This document shows, in pieces, positions 14,826-21,709 of a stretch of 33,093 nt of DNA. The translations under genes and the position numbers were made by a program. Positions within the stretch are counted from its first letter, which is position 1. Every line of letters begins with the position of its first letter. Origin of the DNA: DAOTVC01 sp034437215 (GTDB lineage Bacteria > Chloroflexota > Anaerolineae > B4-G1 > SLSP01); assembly GCA_034437215.1 (NCBI GenBank), contig DAOTVC010000164.1, forward strand, positions 1 through 33,093. Direction: 5' to 3'. Under the pieces are notes generated by a model. That model was not told the origin of the DNA. It ran no database searches and saw only the letters and a program-made list of their open reading frames with translations.

Positions 14826-16142
14826 ATGGGCGAAATCTTCAAACCCGGACAGGTCGTGACATTGGAGACCTCCAAGGCCCCCTGCAAGGTGGACAAGTTC
14901 CTCGGCGGCGGTGGGCAGGGTGAGGTCTACAAAGCGGACGTGGGAGGCAAGGGTGTCGCGCTGAAGTGGTACTTCCCCGTACAGGCGACGCCCCAGCAGC
15001 GAGCGGCGTTGGAGACCCTGGTGAACATGAAGGCGCCCGACGACAGGTTCCTCTGGCCTCTGGAGATGGCTGCGGAGCCGGACGTGGAGGGCTTCGGTTA
15101 CATCATGCCCCTGCGCGAGCCCCGCTTCAAGGGCATCGTGGACCTGATGAAGCGGCGCATCGAGCCCACCTTCCGGGCCCTGACTACAGCGGGCTTCATC
15201 CTCTCCGACAGCTACCTCCAGCTGCACGCGCAGGGACTCTGCTACCGGGACATCTCCTTCGGCAACGTCTTCTTCGATCCCGACAGCGGCGAGACGTTGA
15301 TCTGTGACAACGATAACGTCACCGTCGACGGCAAGGCGGAGGGCGGGGTGCTGGGGACACCGCGCTTCATGGCCCCCGAGGTGGTCCGGGGCGAGGCCAA
15401 GCCCAGCACACAGACGGATCTCTTCTCCCTCGCCGTCCTCCTCTTCTACATGTTCATGGTCCACCACCCGCTGGAGGGCAAGCGTGAGACGGACATCAAG
15501 TGCCTGGACCTGCCCGCCATGAACCGGCTCTACGGTACCGATCCGCTCTTCATCTTCGACCCCCACGACGACTCCAACCGCCCCGTCCCCGGCTACCACG
15601 ACAACGCCATCGCCTTCTGGCCCATCTACCCCCAGTTCCTGCGCGACCTCTTCACGAAGGCCTTCACGGTAGGGCTGCACGACCCGCTGGCCCGGGTCCG
15701 GGAGAGCGAGTGGCGGTCGGCGATGGTGCGGCTGCGGGACGCCATCTTCTACTGCGGACAGTGCGGGGCCGAGAACTTCTACGACGTGGAGGCGCTGCGC
15801 TCCGAGGGGCAGCTCACGCCCTGTTGGGCCTGCGGGAACGACCTCATCCTCCCGCCGCGCATCCGCATCGACCGAGAGGTGGTGATGCTGAACCACGACA
15901 CCCAACTCTTCCCCCATCACGTGGATGATGGTAAAATGTATGACTTCTCACAGCCGATCGCCGAGGTCGTACAGCATCCTCAGGACCCATCCATCTGGGG
16001 GCTGAAAAACCTGAGCGCGGAGAAGTGGGTCATCACCACCCGCGGGGGAGAGATCCAAGACGTCGAGCCGGGACGCAGTGTCGCCCTCGCGGTGGGGACG
16101 AGAATTAACTTCGGCAAGAAAGAAGGTAAGATACGCGTCTAG
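14826..16142 (+). CDS. Ser/Thr protein kinase with C-terminal zinc ribbon (TerY-P triad kinase)
   Basis: The 438-residue protein starts after aaggagtgaggt. Kinase landmarks are the glycine loop LGGGGQGEVYKA (G27-A37), the lysine K47 in ALKWY, the catalytic loop YRDISFGNVFF (D142, N147), the metal Asp D161 in CDNDN where DFG is usual, GTPRFMAPEVV and TDLFSLAVLLFYM. The kinase should be active although HRD is YRD and DFG is DND. After it come a four-cysteine zinc ribbon (C310, C313, C333, C336) and a beta-rich tail ending WGLKNLSAEKWVITTRGG…LAVGTRINFG, possibly FHA-like. There is no membrane helix. With VWA, PP2C and WD40 genes upstream it makes a phosphorylation switch. Confidence 0.9.
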   Translation: MGEIFKPGQVVTLETSKAPCKVDKFLGGGGQGEVYKADVGGKGVALKWYFPVQATPQQRAALETLVNMKAPDDRFLWPLEMAAEPDVEGFGYIMPLREPRFKGIVDLMKRRIEPTFRALTTAGFILSDSYLQLHAQGLCYRDISFGNVFFDPDSGETLICDNDNVTVDGKAEGGVLGTPRFMAPEVVRGEAKPSTQTDLFSLAVLLFYMFMVHHPLEGKRETDIKCLDLPAMNRLYGTDPLFIFDPHDDSNRPVPGYHDNAIAFWPIYPQFLRDLFTKAFTVGLHDPLARVRESEWRSAMVRLRDAIFYCGQCGAENFYDVEALRSEGQLTPCWACGNDLILPPRIRIDREVVMLNHDTQLFPHHVDDGKMYDFSQPIAEVVQHPQDPSIWGLKNLSAEKWVITTRGGEIQDVEPGRSVALAVGTRINFGKKEGKIRV

Positions 16143-16209
16143 AGTTAGTCGAGACGGCGACAGGGTTAGGGCTGGGTTGTTGAACTCTCATTCTTAAAGA
16201 GATAGGACT

Positions 16210-17499
16210 ATGAATCGAACACGTTGGATTTTCGTAGGGATTTTGATCGTCGCTTTGGTGATCGTGGGGGCTTCCCTCGCCATCCGCGAATTGAACCGCA
16301 GTGATGGCGGAGGGGGAGGCGGCGGGGAGGGAGACAGCGACGCCGTCGCCATCACCATCGACCGCCCGGACGCCATCAACGTGCGGGTCCTGACGGCGCT
16401 GCCGGTGGAGCCGTGGGTGCGGAGTGCTGCCACGTCCTACAACGCCACCAACCCCACCCTCGAGGGCATCCCCGTGCAGGTGGAGGTCGTCGCCGTCGAC
16501 GGGCTGACGGCGCTGGGCCGCTGGGACCGGAACGAGTTCGGAGCGCTGGAGGCGGGCGTGCGACCGGAGGATCTGAACCCCGAGGCGCAGGCCGCCCTGG
16601 AGGACTTCCCCACCGCCTGGATCCCCGAGAGCCGCTATCTGGTCGAGCTGGCGAACGCCTCCTACAAGGAGCGCCTGGGGCGCGACGTCTTCCTCACCGA
16701 CGGTGAGTACCGCGCCCGCCCCATCGCCACCAGCCTCTTCGTCTGGGGCATCTACGAGACGCGCGCCGAGGTGCTGCAGGAGGAGTTCGGTACCATCAGC
16801 TGGGAGACCATCCATGATGCGGCGGTCGCCCGCGGTGGCTGGCCCGAGCTGGGTGGTGATCCGGCCTGGGGCTACTTCAAGCTCGTCGTCCCCAACCCCA
16901 ACAAGAACGTCGCCGGCCTGCACGCGATGATCGCCGCCGCCGGTGAGTACTACGACCGGCCCAACATCGACGTCGCCGACATCACCAATCCCCAGTTCCA
17001 GAGCTGGCTGGGCGAGCTGATGGGTTCGGTGACCGACTTCAGCAGCGCCAGCGCCTACGTCGCCGAGGACTTCGCCCTCTTCGGCTACAGCGTGGGCGAC
17101 GGGGGCCAGATGTTGGAAGCCGACCTGCTCCAGAACATGCAGGGCATTCTCACCCGTTGGGAGGACCCTCTGAACCTCTACTACCCGCGCTACGTCACCT
17201 GGTTCGACTTCCCCTTCTCCATCTGGGTGGGGCCAGAGACCAGCGCGCTGGAGAAGAACGCCGCGCTGGACTTCCAGCGCTATCTCCTGGACGATGCCGA
17301 ACAGCAGGCGGCCCTGGCCTACGGCCTGCGCCCGGCTAACCCCACCGTGCCCCTCGACGCCAACCCCGACAGCCTCTTCGTCAAGTGGCAGGCGCGCGGT
17401 GTGGAGTCGGTCGTACCCCGCGCCGACGCCATGCGCAACCCGGACCGGGACGTCCTCCTGGCCCTGCTGCGCTGGTTCGAACTGAACGTGGCGGAATAA
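16210..17499 (+). CDS. Membrane-anchored type-2 solute-binding-like protein
   Basis: The 429-residue protein has one N-terminal membrane helix (about residues 6-26, WIFVGILIVALVIVGASLAI) and a Gly-rich linker (GGGGGGGE). A large extracytoplasmic domain follows. The pattern (VRVLTALPVEPWVRSAATSYNATNP at its start; ATSLFVWGIYETRAEVLQEEFGTISWETIHDAA; late YAEDFALFGYS-like and KNAALDFQRYLL segments) resembles type-2 periplasmic binding proteins such as the molybdate/sulfate group. The helix has no lipobox, so it is an uncleaved anchor. The next gene starts 1 nt after its stop and encodes a related binding domain, so they are translated together. No ABC permease is nearby; a ligand-sensing role is an inference. 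Confidence 0.72.
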   Translation: MNRTRWIFVGILIVALVIVGASLAIRELNRSDGGGGGGGEGDSDAVAITIDRPDAINVRVLTALPVEPWVRSAATSYNATNPTLEGIPVQVEVVAVDGLTALGRWDRNEFGALEAGVRPEDLNPEAQAALEDFPTAWIPESRYLVELANASYKERLGRDVFLTDGEYRARPIATSLFVWGIYETRAEVLQEEFGTISWETIHDAAVARGGWPELGGDPAWGYFKLVVPNPNKNVAGLHAMIAAAGEYYDRPNIDVADITNPQFQSWLGELMGSVTDFSSASAYVAEDFALFGYSVGDGGQMLEADLLQNMQGILTRWEDPLNLYYPRYVTWFDFPFSIWVGPETSALEKNAALDFQRYLLDDAEQQAALAYGLRPANPTVPLDANPDSLFVKWQARGVESVVPRADAMRNPDRDVLLALLRWFELNVAE

Positions 17500-17500
17500 G

Positions 17501-19294
17501 ATGAGCGACAACACGCCCCTCAACCTTCCGCCCCAGCGCCGCCGCCCCCCGGCCCAACAGCGATCCCAGCGTCCGTGGTTGATCGCCGGTGCCGTCGGAC
17601 TGGTCCTCCTCTGCGTCTGCGCGATTCTGGGGATCGTGGCCAGCCGGCAGCTCCTCGATCTCAACGGCGGCGGTGGAGACGACGTGGACCGCCTGGTCAC
17701 GGACCCCGACACGGCGGTCCTGACCGTCGCCGTGTCGCCTGCCATGGCGTCGACCTTCCGGCAGCTGGCCGAGGGCTTCAACGCCCAGAATCTCACCACA
17801 GCCGACGGGCAGAGCATGGACGTGCAGATGATCGTCCTCGATCCCGAGAAGATGGTGGAGCAGAGTCTGGGGCAGCCCACCTTCCAGGCGGTGAACCCGG
17901 ACAGCAGCCTCTGGCTGAACCAGCTGGAGCAGCGCTGGAGCCTGCAGCAGAGCCTCGGGGAGGGGACGGTCGACACCACCATCCCCATCGGGACGCGGCG
18001 GATCAACGCGCCCGTCCGCTACGCCACCAGCCCGGTGGTGATCGCGGCGTGGGAGAGCGTAGCGCAGGAGTTAAGTTGGCCCCAGGAGCCCGTGGGCTGG
18101 CAGCAGATCCAGCGCAAGGCCACCAACGACCCCAACTTCAAGTGGAACCATCCCAGCACCAGCAACGCCAGCGGCCTGCTGGCGACGCTGGCGGAATTCT
18201 ACGCCGGCGCCGGACTCACCCGCGGCCTGACCGAGGAGGCCGCCACCGACGAGGCCACCATCGACTACGTGCGCGAGGTAGAGTCGACGGTGCGCTTCTA
18301 CGGCGAGGGCGAGGAGGTCATCTTCGAGCGCCTGCAGGCCGAGGGGCGCAACTTCCTCGACGCCTTCGTGGTGCAGGAGCAGTTCGTCCTCCGCTGGAAC
18401 CAGACGGACCCCGTCGAGGAGCTGGTCGCCATCTACCCGGCGGAGGGCACCCTCTGGGCCGATCACCCGCTGGCACTTCTGGAGCTGAGCGGGCCGGGAG
18501 AGACGCCGTTGGCGGACAACCAGCGCCGCACCTACCAGGCCTTCGTCGACTACATCACCGGCGCGGAGGCGCAGGCACGGCTTCTGGCGGCGGGCTTCCG
18601 TCCCGCCGACCTGAGCATCGATCTCAGCGCACCCGGCAGCCCCTTCGCCGACAACCCCGCCGTCGACTGGCGGCAGCCCCAGACGACGCTGCAGATGCCC
18701 TCGCCCGCGGTGGTGGAGGTGGTGCAGAACGTCTGGTGGTACACCAAGCGCCCCACCAACGTCTACCTGGTGGTCGACACCAGCGGCAGCATGGAGGGCA
18801 GCAAGCTCACCAGCACGCAGGAAGCCCTCAAGGCCTTCGTCGGCCAGATGCGCGGGGACCGGGATCAGGTGGGGTTGATCGAGTTCAGCAGCGGCGTGCA
18901 GCGGGTGTCGCCCCTGCGCCGGTTGGACGAGAGCAGCCGCGCGGAGTTGAACGAGGTCATCGACTCGATGTACGCGGGCGGCAACACCGCCCTCATCGAC
19001 GCGGTGCGCACGGCCTACACCTACCTCTTGAACCGCGAGGATCAGGAGGCCATCAACGCCATCGTGGTGATGACCGACGGGCAGGAGAACGCCAGCGAGT
19101 ACAGCCTGCAGGAGCTGCAGGAGCAGTTCCAGAACACCGAGGCCGCACAGATTGTGATCTTCACCATCGGCTTCGGCAAGGACGTGGACGCCTACATGCT
19201 GGAGGACATCGCGGAGATCGGCGGCGGGCAGTTCCGCCGGGCCGACGAGACGGACATCGAGGAGCTCTACAAGATCATCTCGACCTACTTCTGA
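17501..19294 (+). CDS. Membrane-anchored solute-binding-like region fused to a VWA domain
   Basis: The 597-residue protein has a basic Pro-rich cytoplasmic tail, a membrane helix at about residues 26-48 (LIAGAVGLVLLCVCAILGIV) and a solute-binding-like region at about 60-410 (TVAVSPAMASTFRQLAEGFNAQ at the start, TYQAFVDYITGAEAQARLLAAGFRP late). The C-terminal VWA domain at about 420-597 has a complete metal site: D426, S428 and S430 in VVDTSGSMEGS, T496 in GGNTALIDA, D526 in VMTDGQEN. The VWA should therefore lie outside the membrane. Binding of a ligand or partner protein by the outer VWA is likely. It is paired with the upstream binding-like protein and follows the cytoplasmic VWA-PP2C-WD40-kinase genes on the same strand. 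Confidence 0.85.
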   Translation: MSDNTPLNLPPQRRRPPAQQRSQRPWLIAGAVGLVLLCVCAILGIVASRQLLDLNGGGGDDVDRLVTDPDTAVLTVAVSPAMASTFRQLAEGFNAQNLTTADGQSMDVQMIVLDPEKMVEQSLGQPTFQAVNPDSSLWLNQLEQRWSLQQSLGEGTVDTTIPIGTRRINAPVRYATSPVVIAAWESVAQELSWPQEPVGWQQIQRKATNDPNFKWNHPSTSNASGLLATLAEFYAGAGLTRGLTEEAATDEATIDYVREVESTVRFYGEGEEVIFERLQAEGRNFLDAFVVQEQFVLRWNQTDPVEELVAIYPAEGTLWADHPLALLELSGPGETPLADNQRRTYQAFVDYITGAEAQARLLAAGFRPADLSIDLSAPGSPFADNPAVDWRQPQTTLQMPSPAVVEVVQNVWWYTKRPTNVYLVVDTSGSMEGSKLTSTQEALKAFVGQMRGDRDQVGLIEFSSGVQRVSPLRRLDESSRAELNEVIDSMYAGGNTALIDAVRTAYTYLLNREDQEAINAIVVMTDGQENASEYSLQELQEQFQNTEAAQIVIFTIGFGKDVDAYMLEDIAEIGGGQFRRADETDIEELYKIISTYF

Positions 19295-19316
19295 GGAACA
19301 GAGACGAGCGCCACCC

Positions 19317-20141
19317 ATGACCAATTTACGGGCAGAGATCCACAAGAAGGCCTCCGCGGCCTACGTCCAGTACGCCATCTTCCGTTGGGAGAGCGCGACG
19401 GTGCTGGCGGGGACGCTGCTGCTGACGGCACTGCTGCCCAGCCCCTTTCCCTGGTGGCCCATCTGGGCCTGGCCCCTCTCGGGTGTGGCGGCGTTGACGG
19501 CGGTCGTCTACTCCAGCCTCACCGATCCCGAGACGAACGCCAAGGTCCTCTGGCAGCTGCTGCGCGAGGAGCGGGACCCGGAGCTGATCGAGGATCCCGA
19601 GTTGCGGGAGCGGATCGAGGTGGCCTTCACCTACCAGCGGCGCATCGAGGCCGACGTACTGCGTGCCCGGGGCGCCGTCGAGACTCAGCTGGAGAGCATT
19701 GCCGTGCAGTTCGCACGGTGGATCGACCAGCTCTTCCGACTGGCCCGCTACAGCGACACCTACCGGCGGGACTACCGGCTGGAGGAGCGGCGCAAGGAGC
19801 TGCCCAGTCAGATCGAGTCGTTGATGGCGCGGCGCAAGTTCGAGCGCAACCCCGACATCCTCAAACGGCTCGACACGTCCATGGAGGAGCTGGGGCGGGC
19901 CTGGCAGACCCTGGGATCGCTGGAAGCGCAGATGAAACAGGGCCGGCCGACGCTGGAGCGGCACCTCGCAGCCATGGCCCGGGTCTACAGCGAGATCCGG
20001 CTCCTGGTAGAGCAGGGTCATCTCGTCGAGGGGCAGCCGGCCCGCGTGCAGGTCCTGATTCAGGAGTACGTCGACCAACTGGACGGTATGGTGGGGCAGA
20101 TTCACGCCCTCTACACCGAGGCATTGGGGGAGAAGGGCTAA
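19317..20141 (+). CDS. Two-TM protein with long coiled-coil region, unknown function
   Basis: I do not recognise a family. The 274-residue protein has two hydrophobic segments near the start (about 27-43 and 50-68, with PSPFPWWPIW between them). About 200 charged helical residues follow (DPELIEDPELRERIEVAFTYQRR; RYSDTYRRDYRLEERRKELPSQIESLMARRKF), rich in Glu, Arg, Leu and Gln and typical of a helical bundle or coiled coil facing the cytoplasm. It starts 22 nt after the VWA-fusion gene. Such a protein could connect the outer binding proteins with the inner kinase module, or play the part that TelA-like helical proteins play in tellurite-resistance-type clusters; neither is shown by the sequence. 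Confidence 0.75.
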   Translation: MTNLRAEIHKKASAAYVQYAIFRWESATVLAGTLLLTALLPSPFPWWPIWAWPLSGVAALTAVVYSSLTDPETNAKVLWQLLREERDPELIEDPELRERIEVAFTYQRRIEADVLRARGAVETQLESIAVQFARWIDQLFRLARYSDTYRRDYRLEERRKELPSQIESLMARRKFERNPDILKRLDTSMEELGRAWQTLGSLEAQMKQGRPTLERHLAAMARVYSEIRLLVEQGHLVEGQPARVQVLIQEYVDQLDGMVGQIHALYTEALGEKG

Positions 20142-20179
20142 ACGACAGACGTCTTCCCCAGACCTATGCACAAGATGGG

Positions 20180-20284
20180 GGGAGTATTTTACTCAAGTTT
20201 CGGCAAGGCGTGAAACGTGAAACGTGAAGCGTGAGAACCTCACGTTTCGGCTGTGAATAGCTACAACTGGGTTGAAATAGACCC
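20180..20284 (+). mobile_element. MITE-like element, second copy
   Basis: The 105-bp copy aligns with the element at 32463-32582 in the same orientation: the inner array cgtgaaa-cgtgaaa-cgtgaag-cgtgaga, then ctcacgttt, ggctgtgaatagct, acaactgggttgaaa. The ends are inverted repeats matching at 14 of 20 positions. A clear target duplication is not visible. It fills most of the 166-bp gap before the LivK-type gene. Confidence 0.75.
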
Positions 20285-20307
20285 ATACGATTCAAGAGGA
20301 TGGTGGC

Positions 20308-21459
20308 ATGAAGAAGAGATATCGACTCTGGTTAGTGTTGGTGCTTATCGCAGGGCTGCTGGCGGGCTGCAACGGCGGCTCGAACGTAGAGGAGCCGACG
20401 AGGGGAGACGTCTACGTCTTCGTGGCCGTGCCCCTGAGCGGGTTCCAGGCCAACGGCGGGCAGACGGTCCTGGGCGGCGTCCGCCTGGCAGCGGAGGAGA
20501 TCAACCGCACCGGCGGGCTGCTGGGACACCGGGTCGTTGTCCAGCCCCTGGACGACGAATCGGACAGCGACGTCGCCGTGGCCCAGGTGGAGGAGATCCG
20601 GGCGGCCCTGAACGCCGGCCAGGAGGTCGTCGCCGTCATCGGCCATCTCAACAGCGGCCAGACCCTGGCGGCGATGGAGCTCTACAAGGAAATGCCGCTC
20701 ATCGTCATCACCCCCACGGCCTCGGAGCAGAGCCTGACCGACCGCGGCTACCGGAACTTCTTCCGGGTCAACGCCAGCGATGACGTGCAGGCCGAGGTGG
20801 ACGCTCGCTTCCTGGTGGAGTACCTCGAGGCCGAGCGGGTCGCCGTGCTCCACAACGACACGGGTTACGGTCGAGGGCTCGCCAACTCGATCGTCGAGGA
20901 GCTGCGAGCACGCGGCGTGGAGGCCGTCACCCAGATCGAGGTGCTGGAGGGGCAGGGGCGCTACGCCGATGAGGTGGCTCAGGTGCAGGCCGCCGACCCG
21001 GACGCCATCTTCTACGCCGGCTACGAGATCGAGACCCCCTACCTGCGGGCCGAGCTGGTACGCGCCGGCGTCACCGCTCCCATGCTCGCCAGCGACGGCG
21101 CCTTCCTGGCAGCGACCATCGACGAGTCCGACGGGACCGCCGAGGGGATGTACGTCAGCGCCTTCGCACCCAGCCCCCGGGCCGTGGGGGACGAGCGCTG
21201 GTTCGAGGCCTACCAGGCCGTGGAGTACCGCAATCCCGATACCTACTCCGTCAACGGCTACGTGGCGATGCAGGTCCTCGCCGAGGGCGTGCGCGCCGCC
21301 AACTCCTTGGAAGCCGGCAAGATCGCCGACGCCCTCCGGCAGGAGCCGGTGAACACGCTGCTGAACAGCTTCAGGTACCGGCCCAGCGGCGACCTCACCG
21401 ACCCGCAGATCTGGGTCTACCAGGTCGAGGAGGACGAGTTCCGGCAGGTGGAGTGGTAG
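20308..21459 (+). CDS. LivK-type (type-1) solute-binding lipoprotein
   Basis: The 383-residue protein has a lipoprotein signal (KKRYRLWLVLVLIAGLLAGC, lipidated C21). A type-1 periplasmic binding fold of the branched-chain amino-acid group follows: VAVPLSGFQANGGQTVLGGVRLAAEEIN, VAVIGHLNSGQTLAAMELYKEM, ITPTASEQSLTDRGYRNFFRV, ERVAVLHNDTGYGRG, PDAIFYAGYEIETPYLRAEL and YSVNGYVAMQVLAEGV. It would sit on the outer face of the membrane. No permease or ATPase gene of an ABC importer is next to it. Either these lie elsewhere or it serves as a sensor with the neighbouring anchored binding-like proteins. A ribosome site (aagagga) precedes the ATG. Confidence 0.9.
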   Translation: MKKRYRLWLVLVLIAGLLAGCNGGSNVEEPTRGDVYVFVAVPLSGFQANGGQTVLGGVRLAAEEINRTGGLLGHRVVVQPLDDESDSDVAVAQVEEIRAALNAGQEVVAVIGHLNSGQTLAAMELYKEMPLIVITPTASEQSLTDRGYRNFFRVNASDDVQAEVDARFLVEYLEAERVAVLHNDTGYGRGLANSIVEELRARGVEAVTQIEVLEGQGRYADEVAQVQAADPDAIFYAGYEIETPYLRAELVRAGVTAPMLASDGAFLAATIDESDGTAEGMYVSAFAPSPRAVGDERWFEAYQAVEYRNPDTYSVNGYVAMQVLAEGVRAANSLEAGKIADALRQEPVNTLLNSFRYRPSGDLTDPQIWVYQVEEDEFRQVEW

Positions 21460-21489
21460 CGAGCGACGATCTCAGCGACCGCCCCGCCC

Positions 21490-21521
21490 CCTGCCCCCTC
21501 CCCTTCGGAGGAGGGGGCAGG
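21490..21521 (+). terminator. GC-rich hairpin after the LivK-type gene
   Basis: The arms cctgccccctcc and ggagggggcagg pair over 12 bp with an 8-nt loop, followed by cctatttat. It lies 30 nt after the stop codon and is probably the operon terminator. Confidence 0.65.
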
Positions 21522-21531
21522 CCTATTTATA

Positions 21532-21563
21532 GGGTTGCGCGGCGCTGTAGCGCCGCGCAACCC
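21532..21563. repeat. 15-bp perfect hairpin with 2-nt gap
   Basis: The arms gggttgcgcggcgct and agcgccgcgcaaccc are perfect complements around gt. It directly follows the terminator hairpin and precedes a small inverted repeat gaaagt-tc-actttc (21571-21584). It resembles the hairpins at 10661-10743 in style but not in sequence. Confidence 0.8.
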
Positions 21564-21635
21564 CACTTTAGAAAGTTCACTTTCCCCGCACGGAGTACCT
21601 AACGTCGCAGACCAAGTTACGATGTGGGGGCAAAG

Positions 21636-21667
21636 ACACCGGTGGAGACCCAGGTCTCCACCGGTGT
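21636..21667. terminator. Terminator between the converging LivK-type and giant exoprotein genes
   Basis: The perfect stem acaccggtggagac / gtctccaccggtgt with a 4-nt loop is followed by tttt on the + strand. On the minus strand it lies 43 nt past the giant gene's stop and is followed by ctttgcccc, so it may work in both directions. Confidence 0.75.
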
Positions 21668-21709
21668 TTTGTCGTGGATGGGGAGGAAGAAGCAGGCGAT
21701 AGCGTAGGG

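Noticed and set aside
11611..16142. Full tellurite-resistance (Ter) operon
   Set aside because: The VWA, PP2C and kinase genes fit the TerY-P triad, but no TerC, TerD, TerB or TerZ-like product is encoded in the window, so a resistance role is not claimed.
20308..21459. Complete ABC amino-acid importer
   Set aside because: Only the binding protein is present. No permease or ATPase motif (Walker A, LSGGQ) appears in any neighbouring gene product.
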